A stretch of DNA of 34,053 nt, from the NCBI GenBank assembly GCA_013286565.1, contig JABDFM010000033.1, positions 1 through 34,053 of the forward strand, in the 5' to 3' direction. This stretch comes from Bacteroidota bacterium (GTDB lineage Bacteria; Bacteroidota; Bacteroidia; Sphingobacteriales; Sphingobacteriaceae). Position 1 is the stretch's first letter. Each line of letters begins with the position of its first letter. Below, one piece after another: positions 21,396 through 30,622 of this stretch. Below the pieces are notes generated by a model that did no database searches, had not been told where the DNA came from, and was given only the letters and a program-made list of their open reading frames with translations. A program made the position numbers and the translations under genes.

Positions 21396-22463
21396 ATGGC
21401 TCACCTGTTCTCACCTCTGAAAATAAAAAGTATTGAATTTAAAAATCGCATCATTGTTTCGCCGATGTGCGAATATTCCAGCGAGGATGGCTTTGCTAAT
21501 GACTGGCACCTGGTGCATTTAGGCAGCAGGGCTATTGGTGGCGCCGCTTTGGTTATTACAGAAGCTACAGCGGTATCAGCCGAAGGCAGGATAAGTCCTG
21601 GCGACCTGGGTATCTGGAAAGATGAACATATAGAAAAGTTAAAACAGATCACCGATTTTATTCACCAGTATGGGAGTGTGGCAGGTATTCAACTGGCACA
21701 TGCAGGCCGCAAAGCAAGTCACGAAGTTCCATGGAAGGGTGGGGCACAGATCGCATCCAACAAAGAAAATGGCTGGAGATCATTAGCACCAAGTGCAATG
21801 CCTTTTACTGCGAGCGAAGAAGCTCCGATCGAACTGGATAAACAAGGTATCGAAAAGATCAAGGCTGATTTTAAAGCAGCGGCAGAGCGGGCATTAAAAG
21901 CAGGTTTTAAAGTAATTGAATTGCATGGAGCGCACGGTTATTTGATCCATGAGTTTTATTCGCCCCTGAGTAATCATAGGACTGATGAATATGGAGGATC
22001 ATTTGAGAACCGCATCCGATTATTACTGGAAGTAACTGAATCTGTAAAAGAAGTATGGCCGGATGAATACCCTTTATTTGTGCGTATTTCATCTACCGAT
22101 TGGACCGAAGGCGGATGGACAGCCGATGATTCATCGGCCCTGGCCAAAATATTGAAGGATAAGGGCATCGACCTGGTTGATTGCTCTTCGGGAGGGAATG
22201 TTGCGACTGCAAAAATACCTTTAAAGCCGGGCTACCAGGTTGAGTTTGCTGAAAAATTACGTAAAGAAACCGGGATACTAACCGGTGCGGTAGGTTTGAT
22301 CACCGAACCCGAACAAGCAGATGAAATAATTAAAAGCGGTCAGGCTGATGTAGTACTACTGGCCCGTGAGTTTTTGCGCGATCCATATTTCCCGTTACGC
22401 GCGGCCCATCAATTAGGACAGGAGGTTAAATGGCCATCACAATATGAGCGCGCCAAATGGTAG
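21396..22463 (+). CDS. NADPH-dependent old yellow enzyme, YqjM-like ene-reductase
   Basis: 355 residues from ATG 21396; a TTG at 21378 is part of the promoter motif. A TIM-barrel FMN flavoprotein that reduces activated C=C bonds. YqjM-class features: VSPMCEYSSEDG with the redox-tuning Cys25 and Tyr27, HAGRKAS with the Arg finger region, the substrate-anchoring pair His177 and His180 in ELHGAHGYLIHEF, SNHRTDEYGGSFENR, and the phosphate-binding VGLITEP...VVLLAREFLRDPYF. Cytoplasmic. Followed by OsmC, so an oxidative or electrophile stress theme is possible, though each gene seems to have its own promoter and there is a terminator-like hairpin between them. Confidence 0.93.
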   Translation: MAHLFSPLKIKSIEFKNRIIVSPMCEYSSEDGFANDWHLVHLGSRAIGGAALVITEATAVSAEGRISPGDLGIWKDEHIEKLKQITDFIHQYGSVAGIQLAHAGRKASHEVPWKGGAQIASNKENGWRSLAPSAMPFTASEEAPIELDKQGIEKIKADFKAAAERALKAGFKVIELHGAHGYLIHEFYSPLSNHRTDEYGGSFENRIRLLLEVTESVKEVWPDEYPLFVRISSTDWTEGGWTADDSSALAKILKDKGIDLVDCSSGGNVATAKIPLKPGYQVEFAEKLRKETGILTGAVGLITEPEQADEIIKSGQADVVLLAREFLRDPYFPLRAAHQLGQEVKWPSQYERAKW

Positions 22464-22475
22464 CCTCACCCCAAA

Positions 22476-22500
22476 CCCCTCTCCTGTAGAGAGGGGCTTT
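22476..22500 (+). terminator. GC-rich hairpin after the old yellow enzyme gene
   Basis: CCCCTCTC (22476-22483) and GAGAGGGG (22489-22496) form 8 perfect pairs around CTGTA, followed by CTTT. The preceding CCTCACCCCAAACCCCTCTCC is also a frequent repeat motif, so it may be a repeat used as terminator. Confidence 0.6.
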
Positions 22501-22582
22501 AATACGTATAGGTATAGAAATTTAATATTCGCTTTTAAATAAAATAACTACTTTCGAACATAATACTTTAAAGAGAAAAACT

Positions 22583-23002
22583 ATGAAACGCACAGCAACA
22601 GCCCATTGGAATGGCACTTTAAAAGATGGTAAAGGTGAAATATCCACCCAAAGTACCACACTGAATAACACACAGTATTCATTTAAAACCCGTTTCGCTG
22701 ATGGCGTGGGTACAAACCCTGAAGAATTGATCGCAGCGGCTCATGCAGGTTGCTTCACTATGGCAGTGGGGGCAGCTTTAACACAGTCGGGTTTTACGCC
22801 TGGTGATTTAAATACAGAGGCTGTTCTTGAACTGGATATGGTTGCATTAAGCATCACCAACATCCACCTGTCATTAAAAGGCTCAGTTATTGATGGTGTA
22901 TCCGAAGATGCTTTCAAACAAATAGCCGAAGGTGCTAAAGCCAATTGTATCATTTCAAAAGCACTAAGTGTGCCTATTACTTTGGATATACAGTACAGCT
23001 AA
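22583..23002 (+). CDS. osmC: OsmC-type peroxiredoxin
   Basis: 139 residues, full length. OsmC-family thiol peroxidase that reduces organic hydroperoxides; the two conserved Cys are Cys57 in AAHAGCFTMA and Cys122 in KANCIISKALS, and RFADGVGTNPEELIAAAHAG is the classic OsmC signature separating it from Ohr. Cytoplasmic. Promoter: TACTTTCG at 22549-22556, one base off the motif, with a 26-nt leader. A strong terminator follows. Probably a stand-alone stress gene. Confidence 0.93.
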   Translation: MKRTATAHWNGTLKDGKGEISTQSTTLNNTQYSFKTRFADGVGTNPEELIAAAHAGCFTMAVGAALTQSGFTPGDLNTEAVLELDMVALSITNIHLSLKGSVIDGVSEDAFKQIAEGAKANCIISKALSVPITLDIQYS

Positions 23003-23027
23003 TATTTGTAAATTTTTTATCGATCAA

Positions 23028-23063
23028 CAAAGGGCCCTGATACATCGGGGCCTTTTGTTTTTT
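23028..23063 (+). terminator. intrinsic terminator after osmC
   Basis: CAAAGGGCCC (23028-23037) pairs with GGGGCCTTTTG (23047-23057, one G-U), then six more T. Stem-loop 26 nt after the stop. Confidence 0.8.
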
Positions 23064-23166
23064 GTGCTGATCTCAAATAGTTAAAGGCAATTAAGAAATA
23101 TCATCAGTATATATTATTTTTAATAATATACGATACTTTTACGCTGTTATCATCAGGCTGTGATAT

Positions 23167-24546
23167 ATGACCAGGAACTTTAGTAAAATTTTAATCATTA
23201 ATATTGCAGCAATGCTTCTTACAGCCGGAGCATTTGCCCAGCCCCGTTTGCCCCAGGGTTATTTCTGGAAGAAACTTCCCAATGGATTGGAAGTACTGGT
23301 AATAGAGAATAGCAAAGTGCCATTGGCAACTATTGAAATAGCCGTTAAAAATGGATCATATACCGAGGATGCTGAATATAACGGCTTATCGCACCTGTTT
23401 GAGCACATGTTTTTTAAGGCTAACAGGGATTATCCTACACCGGAAGATTTTTTAAAACGCACCCAGCAGTTAGGCGCGTTATGGAACGGATCGACCAATG
23501 TGGAACGGGTAAACTACTTTTTTACTTTAGGGAAAGACAGTCTTAAAGCCGGTTTAAAACTAATGAATGCGGCCATCCGCTTTCCCATCTACCGCAAAGA
23601 AGACATGGAGAAAGAGCGCCCGGTGGTTGATGGCGAATTTCAGCAATTGGAAAGCGATCCTAACTTTCAGCTTTGGTTCGAGGTTCAAAAACACTTATGG
23701 GGCGATCTGCTCAACCGTAAAAATCCTATAGGCATACACGGAGTGATTAACTCGGCTACGCCCGAAAAAATGATGGTGATCAAAGACAAATATTACCTGC
23801 CCAATAATAGTTTGCTGACGATATGCGGTGATGTAAAGCACGATGATGCTTTTGCCCTGGCTGAAAGTATTTTTGGTGATTGGGCTAAAAGTGATTTTGA
23901 TCCCTTTGTGAAATACCCGCTACCAACATTTAAGCCATTGCCCAAAAGTGAATATTTTGTAAAGGAAGCTACAATAGCGCAAACACCTGATATGCAATTC
24001 TCGTGGCAGGGGCCATCTTATTCAACTGATTCAGCTTCGGTAGTAGCTGCTGATGTGTTTTCGACCATAGTTGGTTTAAACTCCTCAAAATTGCAGCAGG
24101 CACTGGTTGATAAGGGCTTGGCATCAACTGTCCAGATGAACTACACAACCTGTAAGTATGTGGGGCCGATAGATATTTTGATCGAACCCAACCCGAATAA
24201 GCTGAAGGAATGTTATACTGAGTTCATGAACCAGCTGAGCCATTTTGCGGATGCTAATTATTTTACTGATGAACAGTTAAAAGATGCCAAAGCTATTTTA
24301 ATGCGTACCGGTATCCATAGTAAGGAGAAGCCATCGGATCTGCCCGCCCAGGTAAGTTTTGATTGGTGTAGCACCTCACTTAATTTTTATACTGATCTGG
24401 ACGAAAACTATCAAAGGGTAACACGCGAAGATATTGCCAGGTACCTCAATAAGTATTTGACAGGGAAACCAATGGTAGCCGGTTTGATCATTAAGCCCGA
24501 ATTAAGTAAACAAACAAATGCCGTCTCATTTTTTACAGCCAGGTAA
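23167..24546 (+). CDS. M16-family zinc peptidase, catalytic subunit, secreted
   Basis: 459 residues. Signal peptide MTRNFSKILIINIAAMLLTA-GAFAQ. The inverted zinc motif HxxEH is SHLFEHMFF (His76, Glu79, His80), with the distal Glu157 in VVDGEFQQLESDPN at the normal spacing of about 77 residues, so the site is intact. The second half (residues ~240-459) is the M16 C-terminal domain that helps build the chamber. It lies 15 nt before a second M16 gene without the zinc motif; the two should form the heterodimeric M16B peptidase, acting in the periplasm on peptides. TACTTTTA at 23134-23141 is a probable -7 element. Confidence 0.93.
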   Translation: MTRNFSKILIINIAAMLLTAGAFAQPRLPQGYFWKKLPNGLEVLVIENSKVPLATIEIAVKNGSYTEDAEYNGLSHLFEHMFFKANRDYPTPEDFLKRTQQLGALWNGSTNVERVNYFFTLGKDSLKAGLKLMNAAIRFPIYRKEDMEKERPVVDGEFQQLESDPNFQLWFEVQKHLWGDLLNRKNPIGIHGVINSATPEKMMVIKDKYYLPNNSLLTICGDVKHDDAFALAESIFGDWAKSDFDPFVKYPLPTFKPLPKSEYFVKEATIAQTPDMQFSWQGPSYSTDSASVVAADVFSTIVGLNSSKLQQALVDKGLASTVQMNYTTCKYVGPIDILIEPNPNKLKECYTEFMNQLSHFADANYFTDEQLKDAKAILMRTGIHSKEKPSDLPAQVSFDWCSTSLNFYTDLDENYQRVTREDIARYLNKYLTGKPMVAGLIIKPELSKQTNAVSFFTAR

Positions 24547-24561
24547 TTTAACCTGATCACG

Positions 24562-25863
24562 ATGAAGAAAATATTAATACTGCTGATCGTTGTTCTGCCA
24601 TTCAACTTGCAAAAGGCCGCGGCCCAGTTGCGAGCCTATGAAATGATGGTGGATGGGGTAAAAGTGATCGTAGAGCCTGGCGGGAATGATATTGTGGAGA
24701 TACAAACCATTATAAAAGGAGGGGTGAGGAATTACCCCGCGGATAAATGCGGTATCGAATCAATGGCGATGACGGCTCTAAGCGAGTGTGGTACTACTAA
24801 GCATGATAAAAACAGCTTTAAGAATCAACTGGATAAAGTAAGCGCCGAATTATATGGTTTCAGCGGTAAGGATTATTCTGTGGTAAAGATGAATTGCATC
24901 AAAAGTGATTTTGAAACCGTTTGGCCCTTGTATGCCGAAGCGTTAACAGAACCCAGCTTTGATGCCAAAGAGTTTGAGCGTATCAAACAAGATGCTATTA
25001 ATAGCCTGAAGGAAACTGAAGGGCAGCCGGATGACGCGATAGACAAGTATGCTGCCAAAGTTGCTTTTGTGGGCCTTGATTACGCCAAAGACCCTGATGG
25101 CTCGGTGGAGATCATTGAAAAATTAACCGCCGAAGAAACAAAGGCATATTACCGGTCTATCTTAACAAGGTCAAGAATGTTGATCGTAATAGTAGCCGAC
25201 CTTGACAGGGCTATCATTGAAAAAAAAGTAAGTCAGTTGCTTTCTGGGATAAAGCAAGGAGTGCCTTTTGAGCTTAAAAAATCAGTTTTTAAAGTAAGTA
25301 AAAACACATTTTCGGCAGAAAAAAGAGATCTCGCTACCAATTACATAGAAGGGATAACAGGCGCACCTGCACCCGGAACGCCTGATTTTACCGCTTTTAA
25401 TGTAGCTATGCGCCTATTTGCTGATCGTCATTTTCTGGAGGTGCGTACCAATAATGGCCTTTCTTACGCTCCAGAGGCATTGTTGAGCAATGGTTCTGTG
25501 GCTACTGCACGGTTCGAGGTTTCAACTACTCAGCCTGATAAATACATCGCGGTATTTAATAAGCTGGTTGCTCAAATAAAAACTGAGGGTTTTAAAGCAG
25601 ATGAGGTTGCCAATATGAAGGTTACTTACCTGAACGCCTTTTATTATAAACAGGAAACCAATAGCGCCCAGGCTACATCAATGGCGGCTAATGAGGTATT
25701 GTATAATAATTGGAGGCGGTCGTTTACTTTGGTGGATGATGTGAAGAAGCTAACCGTGGATGAGGTAAACAACGCTTTCCGTAAATACATCGGCAATATA
25801 GTGTGGGTTTACATGGGCGATCCAACAAAAGTTGACCCCTTGAATTATACTAATAACCAGTAA
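24562..25863 (+). CDS. M16-family peptidase, non-catalytic partner subunit
   Basis: 433 residues with signal peptide MKKILILLIVVLPFNLQKAA-AQ. Where the catalytic subunit has HLFEH this one reads GIESMAMTALSECGTTKHDK: both His are gone, so it cannot bind zinc. It keeps the glycine-rich/Arg-Tyr substrate-binding part in the second half (ADRHFLEVRTNNGLSYAPEA, the R-x-x-x-G-L-x-Y motif), which is what such partner subunits provide. Start 16 nt after the catalytic subunit: co-transcribed. Expected to be periplasmic and obligately paired. Confidence 0.92.
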   Translation: MKKILILLIVVLPFNLQKAAAQLRAYEMMVDGVKVIVEPGGNDIVEIQTIIKGGVRNYPADKCGIESMAMTALSECGTTKHDKNSFKNQLDKVSAELYGFSGKDYSVVKMNCIKSDFETVWPLYAEALTEPSFDAKEFERIKQDAINSLKETEGQPDDAIDKYAAKVAFVGLDYAKDPDGSVEIIEKLTAEETKAYYRSILTRSRMLIVIVADLDRAIIEKKVSQLLSGIKQGVPFELKKSVFKVSKNTFSAEKRDLATNYIEGITGAPAPGTPDFTAFNVAMRLFADRHFLEVRTNNGLSYAPEALLSNGSVATARFEVSTTQPDKYIAVFNKLVAQIKTEGFKADEVANMKVTYLNAFYYKQETNSAQATSMAANEVLYNNWRRSFTLVDDVKKLTVDEVNNAFRKYIGNIVWVYMGDPTKVDPLNYTNNQ

Positions 25864-25893
25864 GATTATTTGATAGCGTGTTGAAAAAACCAA

Positions 25894-28203
25894 TTAGGAT
25901 ACCATCACGGCTTCCGGTTCTTTACAGTTACCTACAGGAATTGTAAAAAAGAATTCGGTACCATTATCAGGGCTGCTTTGTACCCATATTTTACCGTTTG
26001 ATTTCTCTATCAGATCCTTACAGAATAATAGGCCCATACCCGTACCCGATTCATTATTAGTACCGGTTCCGCTGTCAACCTTGCTTTTAAACAATTTGTT
26101 AAGCTGTTTTTCAGACATGCCCACGCCGGTATCTTTTATTGATATCAAAATGAAGTTATCATCCTGGTACCGGGCGCTTACACAGATACTATCGTTTTGC
26201 CTCGAGAATTTGATAGCATTGGTAATCAAATTACGGATCACTATACGGATCGAATTTGGGTCGGCTGAAATAGCGAGAGCCGGCGATACCGTATCAATAA
26301 GCGTTATCCCTTTTCCTGTTGCCTGTTCCTGGTAGCTATTTATCTCATAAGCCACCACATCTTTAACAGGGAAGCTTTTTGCAGAGTTTTCGAAGTTATC
26401 CATCTGGCTGTTGATCCAGAATAATAGCGTATCCAAGAAATCAGAAGTATATTCTAATTTTCTTAAGGCCTGCGGTATCATACTCAGGAACTGCTCATGC
26501 GTAATGCTGTCATCTTCCAACAAACTGAATAAGCCGCGTAAGGTACTTAAAGGCGCCCTTAGATCATGCGCTAATACGGATATCAGCCTGTCTTTTAACG
26601 TATTGAGCTCGTTTAATTTGCCAGCCTGGTCGTCAAGGTCGGTTTTTTGCTGTAATACCTCGTGGTTTTTTTCCTCTAATATGGTATTGATATTTTGCTG
26701 CCTGCGTTTAGCCCTGTAATAAATGATCAGGATGGCAGCCATACCTAATATAATGATAAAGAATATGGCGCTTAATAAACCTTGCCTTTGTATTTTTTGC
26801 TGGTAAAGATCATCCTTGCGTTGATGCTGCTCGGCTAACAAACGTTGTTTTTCAGCAAAGTTTGATTCCAGACCAAATGAGGTTAGTTTTTGAACGCTTT
26901 CGTCAGTTTTTAAACTATCCTTCAGGGCTTCGTATTCCTTTTGTGCATAATAGGCAGCCTCAAATCTCTTTAACCCGCCAAGCGCTATGCTTAACTGTAA
27001 AGCTGCACTGCTCCTGTTGCCCAAACTGCCCAATTTATCTGCCAGCGTTTTGCCAAGCACGGCATACTTGTAAGCATGTTGATAATCGGCTTGCATATTG
27101 TAAACCGTGGCGAAGTAATTGTAAGTAACCGCTTTATTGTAGTCTACTTTATAGTCGTTGCAAATTTTGAGTGCTTGGGTAAGGAAGCTGATAGATGCTG
27201 TAAATTGCTTTTTATTGGCATAGCAAAGCCCATAATCAGCATAAAGTGAGCTCAGACCATTTTTATCATCCAGGTCTTTAGTAAGCTTCATTGATTTGGC
27301 GAGGTAAACAAGGGCCTGATCATATTTTTTCTCGGCCATTAATATCTCACCCATGTTTTCATAAGCGGTACTAACACCCTGCACGTTCTTTGATTCCTGC
27401 CATATTTTAACTGCCCGCTTGTAATACTCCATTGATTTTGGATAGATCTCCATTTCCTGCATTACCACACCAATGTTATTATAATTTGATGCTGATGAGA
27501 GTTTATCGTGAAGTTTGATATCCAGCGAAAGCGATTTGAAATAATTGTCAAGTGCATAGGTAGATTTACCAACATTATCCGCCACCATACCCATATTATG
27601 ATAACTTGTGGCAATCCCGTTTTCATCTCTTAAATCCCTGAATATATCCAGGGCCTGCGCAAAATAACTTGAGGCAAGTTCATAATTGGCAATATTGTCA
27701 TACATACGGCCAAATTCTATATAACAATAACCCAGGCTGGCCTGATCTTTCTGACTAATGTAAAGTAATTTTGCGCCTGTAAAATTTTTCTTTGCTTTAT
27801 CATATTGCCCCATCAACGAATACACAGAACCGGTTGCAAGCATACCATCGGCAATACCTTTCTTGTATTTTATAGCTAACGACCTGTTGATGGCTATTTT
27901 AGCATAATACAAAGTACTGTCGGGGTTTACGTCTATAAACTCGTGTGCAAGTTTGTTTATCCTGTTAATGGTTAGGGTATCGGCTGGGTTGTCATTATTT
28001 GCCAGCGTAGCGGCTAACAAATTGCGGAGGCTATCTACCTTATAGTTGATCGCCGAATAGTTGATCGCCGAACTGCCGTTGCCGTTCGACGGCGATAAGC
28101 AAAAACCATTTAAGCCCGATAATACCAGAATTATAAATAGAAATGGTCTCAATTTTTTATATTTTATAGGAAAGATCATTACAACGCTTTCCTGATTTAC
28201 CAT
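25894..28203 (-). CDS. TPR-domain sensor histidine kinase
   Basis: 769 residues from 28203; ATG 28179 (MIFPIKYKKLRPFLFIILVL) is an equally good start. Signal peptide, then about eight tetratricopeptide repeats (residues ~85-430; e.g. YHNMGMVADNVGKSTYALDN, YNNIGVVMQEMEIYPKSMEY), a helix, membrane segment 475-497, coiled coil 500-540, HisKA with His546 in SVLAHDLRAPLSTL, and HATPase_c with NLITNAIKF, KDTGVGM and GTGMGLLFCKDL. The periplasmic TPRs presumably sense a protein or peptide. No response regulator is adjacent. A 15-bp tandem duplication (28042-28071) gives SAINYSAINY just after the signal peptide. Confidence 0.93.
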   Translation of the reverse strand: MVNQESVVMIFPIKYKKLRPFLFIILVLSGLNGFCLSPSNGNGSSAINYSAINYKVDSLRNLLAATLANNDNPADTLTINRINKLAHEFIDVNPDSTLYYAKIAINRSLAIKYKKGIADGMLATGSVYSLMGQYDKAKKNFTGAKLLYISQKDQASLGYCYIEFGRMYDNIANYELASSYFAQALDIFRDLRDENGIATSYHNMGMVADNVGKSTYALDNYFKSLSLDIKLHDKLSSASNYNNIGVVMQEMEIYPKSMEYYKRAVKIWQESKNVQGVSTAYENMGEILMAEKKYDQALVYLAKSMKLTKDLDDKNGLSSLYADYGLCYANKKQFTASISFLTQALKICNDYKVDYNKAVTYNYFATVYNMQADYQHAYKYAVLGKTLADKLGSLGNRSSAALQLSIALGGLKRFEAAYYAQKEYEALKDSLKTDESVQKLTSFGLESNFAEKQRLLAEQHQRKDDLYQQKIQRQGLLSAIFFIIILGMAAILIIYYRAKRRQQNINTILEEKNHEVLQQKTDLDDQAGKLNELNTLKDRLISVLAHDLRAPLSTLRGLFSLLEDDSITHEQFLSMIPQALRKLEYTSDFLDTLLFWINSQMDNFENSAKSFPVKDVVAYEINSYQEQATGKGITLIDTVSPALAISADPNSIRIVIRNLITNAIKFSRQNDSICVSARYQDDNFILISIKDTGVGMSEKQLNKLFKSKVDSGTGTNNESGTGMGLLFCKDLIEKSNGKIWVQSSPDNGTEFFFTIPVGNCKEPEAVMVS

Positions 28204-28306
28204 TACAAATGAAGCATTACCACTTAGCTAATTGCTTATTTGCGTTGTCCCGTACTCTTATACGGTTTTAGTACCATATTTTGTTTTAATTTTTCAGTAT
28301 TTAAAT

Positions 28307-28344
28307 AAAAAAAGTCCCTTTACCTTTGTGGTAAAGAGACTTTT
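28307..28344 (-). terminator. intrinsic terminator of glyS
   Basis: Minus strand: AAAAGTC-CTTTACC arm (38-bp region 28344-28307) pairs GACTTTT/AAAAGTC and GGTAAAG/CTTTACC around a 5-nt loop, with one mismatch, and runs into seven T. Lies 22 nt after the glyS stop. Confidence 0.88.
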
Positions 28345-28365
28345 ATGACGATTTTATGATGTTCT

Positions 28366-29829
28366 TTACAGCGAAAGCACGTTTTTCCAGCTTACCAGGT
28401 CGCCAATGATTTTTTCCAGCTCTGTCGCTTTCACACGCTCCTGCTGCATGGTATCGCGGTAGCGGATGGTTACCGTATCATCCTCAAGCGTTTGATGATC
28501 TACCGTGATACAAAAAGGGGTACCGATAGCATCCTGACGGCGGTAACGCTTGCCAATAGCATCCTTTTCTTCGTATTGCAGATTAAAGTCGATCTTCAGC
28601 TTATCCATTATCTCACGGGCTTTTTCAGGTAAACCGTCTTTCTTGGTTAAGGGGAAAATAGCTGCTTTAACCGGGGCAAGGCAGGGGTGCAGCCTTAACA
28701 CCACACGACTGTCCGTCCGTTCTTCTGTGCTCAGGTCTTCTTCCTCGTAAGCGTTGATCAGCGTGAGCAGGAACATACGATCCAAACCGATAGAGGTTTC
28801 TATTACATAAGGCACATAGTTTTGGTTGATCTCCGGGTCGAAATACTGTAATTTCTTGCCTGAGAATTTTTGATGCTGGCTCAGATCGAAATCAGTGCGA
28901 CTGTGGATACCTTCCACCTCTTTAAAGCCGAAGGGGAACTCATATTCAATATCAAAAGCTGCGTCGGCATAGTGTGCCAGCTTAGTGTGTTCGTGGTAAC
29001 GGTATTTTTCTGGGCCTGTGCCCAATGCCAGGTGCCATTTAAGGCGCATGGCTTTCCAATGTTCAAACCATTCCTTTTGCGTGCCTGGGCGTACGAAGAA
29101 TTGCATTTCCATCTGCTCAAACTCGCGCATACGGATAATAAACTGCCTTGCGATCACCTCGTTGCGGAATGCCTTACCTATCTGCGCTATACCGAAAGGA
29201 ATTTTCATCCTGCCCGATTTTTGTACGTTGAGGTAATTTACAAATATACCCTGCGCGGTTTCGGGGCGAAGGTACACCACATCGGCATCATCAGCTACCG
29301 CCCCCATTTGTGTACTGAACATCAGGTTAAACTGACGCACGTCCGTCCAGTTGCGGGTGCCGCTTACAGGGTCGGCTATTTCGTGTAGTATAATAAGTTC
29401 TTTAAGGCGTGGCAGGTCGTCATTTTTCAATGCTTCATCCATATCATGCTGCAATGCTTCGGCTTTATCTGTTTTGCCGTCCTTATCGTAACGGTCTATT
29501 TTATCTTCCAATAACTGGTCGGCCCTGTATCTCTTATTCGAATCCTTATTATCGATCATCGGATCGCTGAAACCATCAACGTGGCCGCTGGCTTTCCATA
29601 TTTTGGGGTGCATAAATATGGCCGAATCAATACCCACAATATTCTCATTCAGCTGCACCATGGCTTTCCACCAATAGGTTTTGATGTTGTTTTTCAGTTC
29701 GGCGCCATTTTGGCCATAGTCATACACGGCACTAAGGCCGTCATAGATCTCGCTCGAAGGAAAAACAAAGCCATATTCTTTAGCGTGCGATATTACGTTC
29801 TTGAAAAGTTCGTCGGTCTGTTTACTCAT
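28366..29829 (-). CDS. glyS: glycyl-tRNA synthetase, dimeric type
   Basis: 487 residues. Class II synthetase that charges tRNA-Gly, alpha2 form. Visible: FVFPSSEIYDGLSAVYDYG at the N-terminus, IFMHPKIWKASGHVDGFSDP (Gly recognition), RPETAQGIFVNYLNV, motif 2 FRNEVIARQFIIRMREFEQM, motif 3 with ETSIGLDRMFLLTL, and an anticodon-binding domain from ~residue 385 (CLAPVKAAIFPLTKKDGLPE). The V-I-A-R-Q motif 2 variant and the short insertion are usual in Bacteroidota. ATG 29829 lies 7 nt from an exact -7 motif. Monocistronic with a strong terminator. Confidence 0.97.
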   Translation of the reverse strand: MSKQTDELFKNVISHAKEYGFVFPSSEIYDGLSAVYDYGQNGAELKNNIKTYWWKAMVQLNENIVGIDSAIFMHPKIWKASGHVDGFSDPMIDNKDSNKRYRADQLLEDKIDRYDKDGKTDKAEALQHDMDEALKNDDLPRLKELIILHEIADPVSGTRNWTDVRQFNLMFSTQMGAVADDADVVYLRPETAQGIFVNYLNVQKSGRMKIPFGIAQIGKAFRNEVIARQFIIRMREFEQMEMQFFVRPGTQKEWFEHWKAMRLKWHLALGTGPEKYRYHEHTKLAHYADAAFDIEYEFPFGFKEVEGIHSRTDFDLSQHQKFSGKKLQYFDPEINQNYVPYVIETSIGLDRMFLLTLINAYEEEDLSTEERTDSRVVLRLHPCLAPVKAAIFPLTKKDGLPEKAREIMDKLKIDFNLQYEEKDAIGKRYRRQDAIGTPFCITVDHQTLEDDTVTIRYRDTMQQERVKATELEKIIGDLVSWKNVLSL

Positions 29830-29836
29830 AATAGCG

Positions 29837-29844
29837 CAAAGATA
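29837..29844 (-). promoter_or_regulatory. -7 element TATCTTTG for glyS
   Basis: Exact TAnnTTTG on the minus strand followed by CGCTATT and ATG 29829; predicts a leader of about 3 nt. Confidence 0.6.
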
Positions 29845-29900
29845 GTTTTTGATTTCGAATGTCGGATTTTCGATTTCGGATTTTATTGCATCATTCTTTT

Positions 29901-29980
29901 TGTCTGAACCATGATTTACATGATTTAAGGATTACCATTATTCTGTTAATTCATTAATTCTGAAAATTCTGGTTCAGACA
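29901..29980. repeat. TGTCTGAACCATG-type repeat, 11-bp inverted ends
   Basis: TGTCTGAACCATGATTTA at 29901-29918 matches the left arm of the repeat at 8536; TGGTTCAGACA at 29970-29980 closes it. An AT-rich centre holds several ATT-AA words. Copy of the same family as 8536-8659. Confidence 0.8.
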
Positions 29981-29984
29981 TTTG

Positions 29985-30077
29985 TCTGTCCGTCCGTTTT
30001 TTAACCCCACCTCTTATGGACAATTTGGACACAATTGAAATATCTTTTATTTACATTAGTGCTTTACTATTAAATAA
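29985..30077 (+). promoter_or_regulatory. conserved upstream element, copy 1
   Basis: About 93 nt directly before ATG 30078 match 31222-31311 with roughly five substitutions and one 3-nt gap. It includes CTGTCCGTCCG, ACCCCACCTCTTATGGACAA, ACAATTGAAATA and CTATTAAATAA just before the start. Likely promoter plus leader. No exact TAnnTTTG is present. Confidence 0.6.
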
Positions 30078-30599
30078 ATGACCTTATCCAATTTCCTGTC
30101 AAAATTAAACTGGCGACTGATACTGATACACTTTGTAGCCACTTGGTTTATTTTTCATGCGCTATGGCAACTTGGCTATTTGTATGATTATGATTTTCTG
30201 GAGGATATTATGCACCATAATTTTAAATCCATTTCCAATCATGAAGGTCCTACTGTCGGTGAACGTCTCTCAACGTTATTGCTTCGTGCTATTTTAATCG
30301 GCCTTGTGGGAGTGTTAATTAGTTTTGCAATATCCCTGTTGCTTTCAGCAAAATATAAATGGTATTGGGTCAATTCAAGCATTGTTTTTTTCATAGCGTT
30401 TATAACATGTTGCTTTCATAGATTTTATTGGAGTCACATTAGATTTATTTTTCAGGCTCCTGGCAGCCTTTTCAAATTGGATTGGGCTAATATTCTCGCA
30501 AATGGCTTAGTAATGCTTACCATAGGATTGCTATTATTTTTCAATAAAAGGCTAATAAGATTTATAAATGGCAATACACCTGATCATGTAAATCCTTAA
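30078..30599 (+). CDS. four-helix membrane protein, paralogue 1
   Basis: 173 residues: SKLNWRLILIHFVATWFIFH, then a loop with HNFKSISNHEGPTVGERLS, then helices near residues 67-90, 97-115 and 138-158, with basic loops (KYKWYWVN, RFYWSHIRFIF). Paralogue of the gene at 31312 (about half the residues identical, best in SKLNWRL..IHF.A.WFI.HALWQ and the KWYWxNS and RFIF motifs). Stop codon TAA lies in the first bases of a TGTCTGAACCATG-type repeat arm, so that repeat shaped the C-terminus (NTPDHVNP). No known family recalled; inner membrane, role unknown. Confidence 0.75.
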   Translation: MTLSNFLSKLNWRLILIHFVATWFIFHALWQLGYLYDYDFLEDIMHHNFKSISNHEGPTVGERLSTLLLRAILIGLVGVLISFAISLLLSAKYKWYWVNSSIVFFIAFITCCFHRFYWSHIRFIFQAPGSLFKLDWANILANGLVMLTIGLLLFFNKRLIRFINGNTPDHVNP

Positions 30600-30614
30600 A
30601 TCATGGTTCAGACA
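30597..30614. repeat. single arm TAAATCATGGTTCAGACA, inverted relative to 29901-29918
   Basis: Exact reverse complement of 29901-29918. It supplies the stop codon of the gene at 30078 and leaves that gene enclosed by inverted repeat arms. Confidence 0.8.
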
Positions 30615-30622
30615 AGTGTTTT

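Noticed and set aside
24562..25863. Decayed M16 peptidase gene
   Set aside because: The zinc motif is lost but the frame is full length with signal peptide and the R-x-x-x-G-L-x-Y motif, and M16B partners normally lack zinc; it is a functional partner, not a pseudogene.
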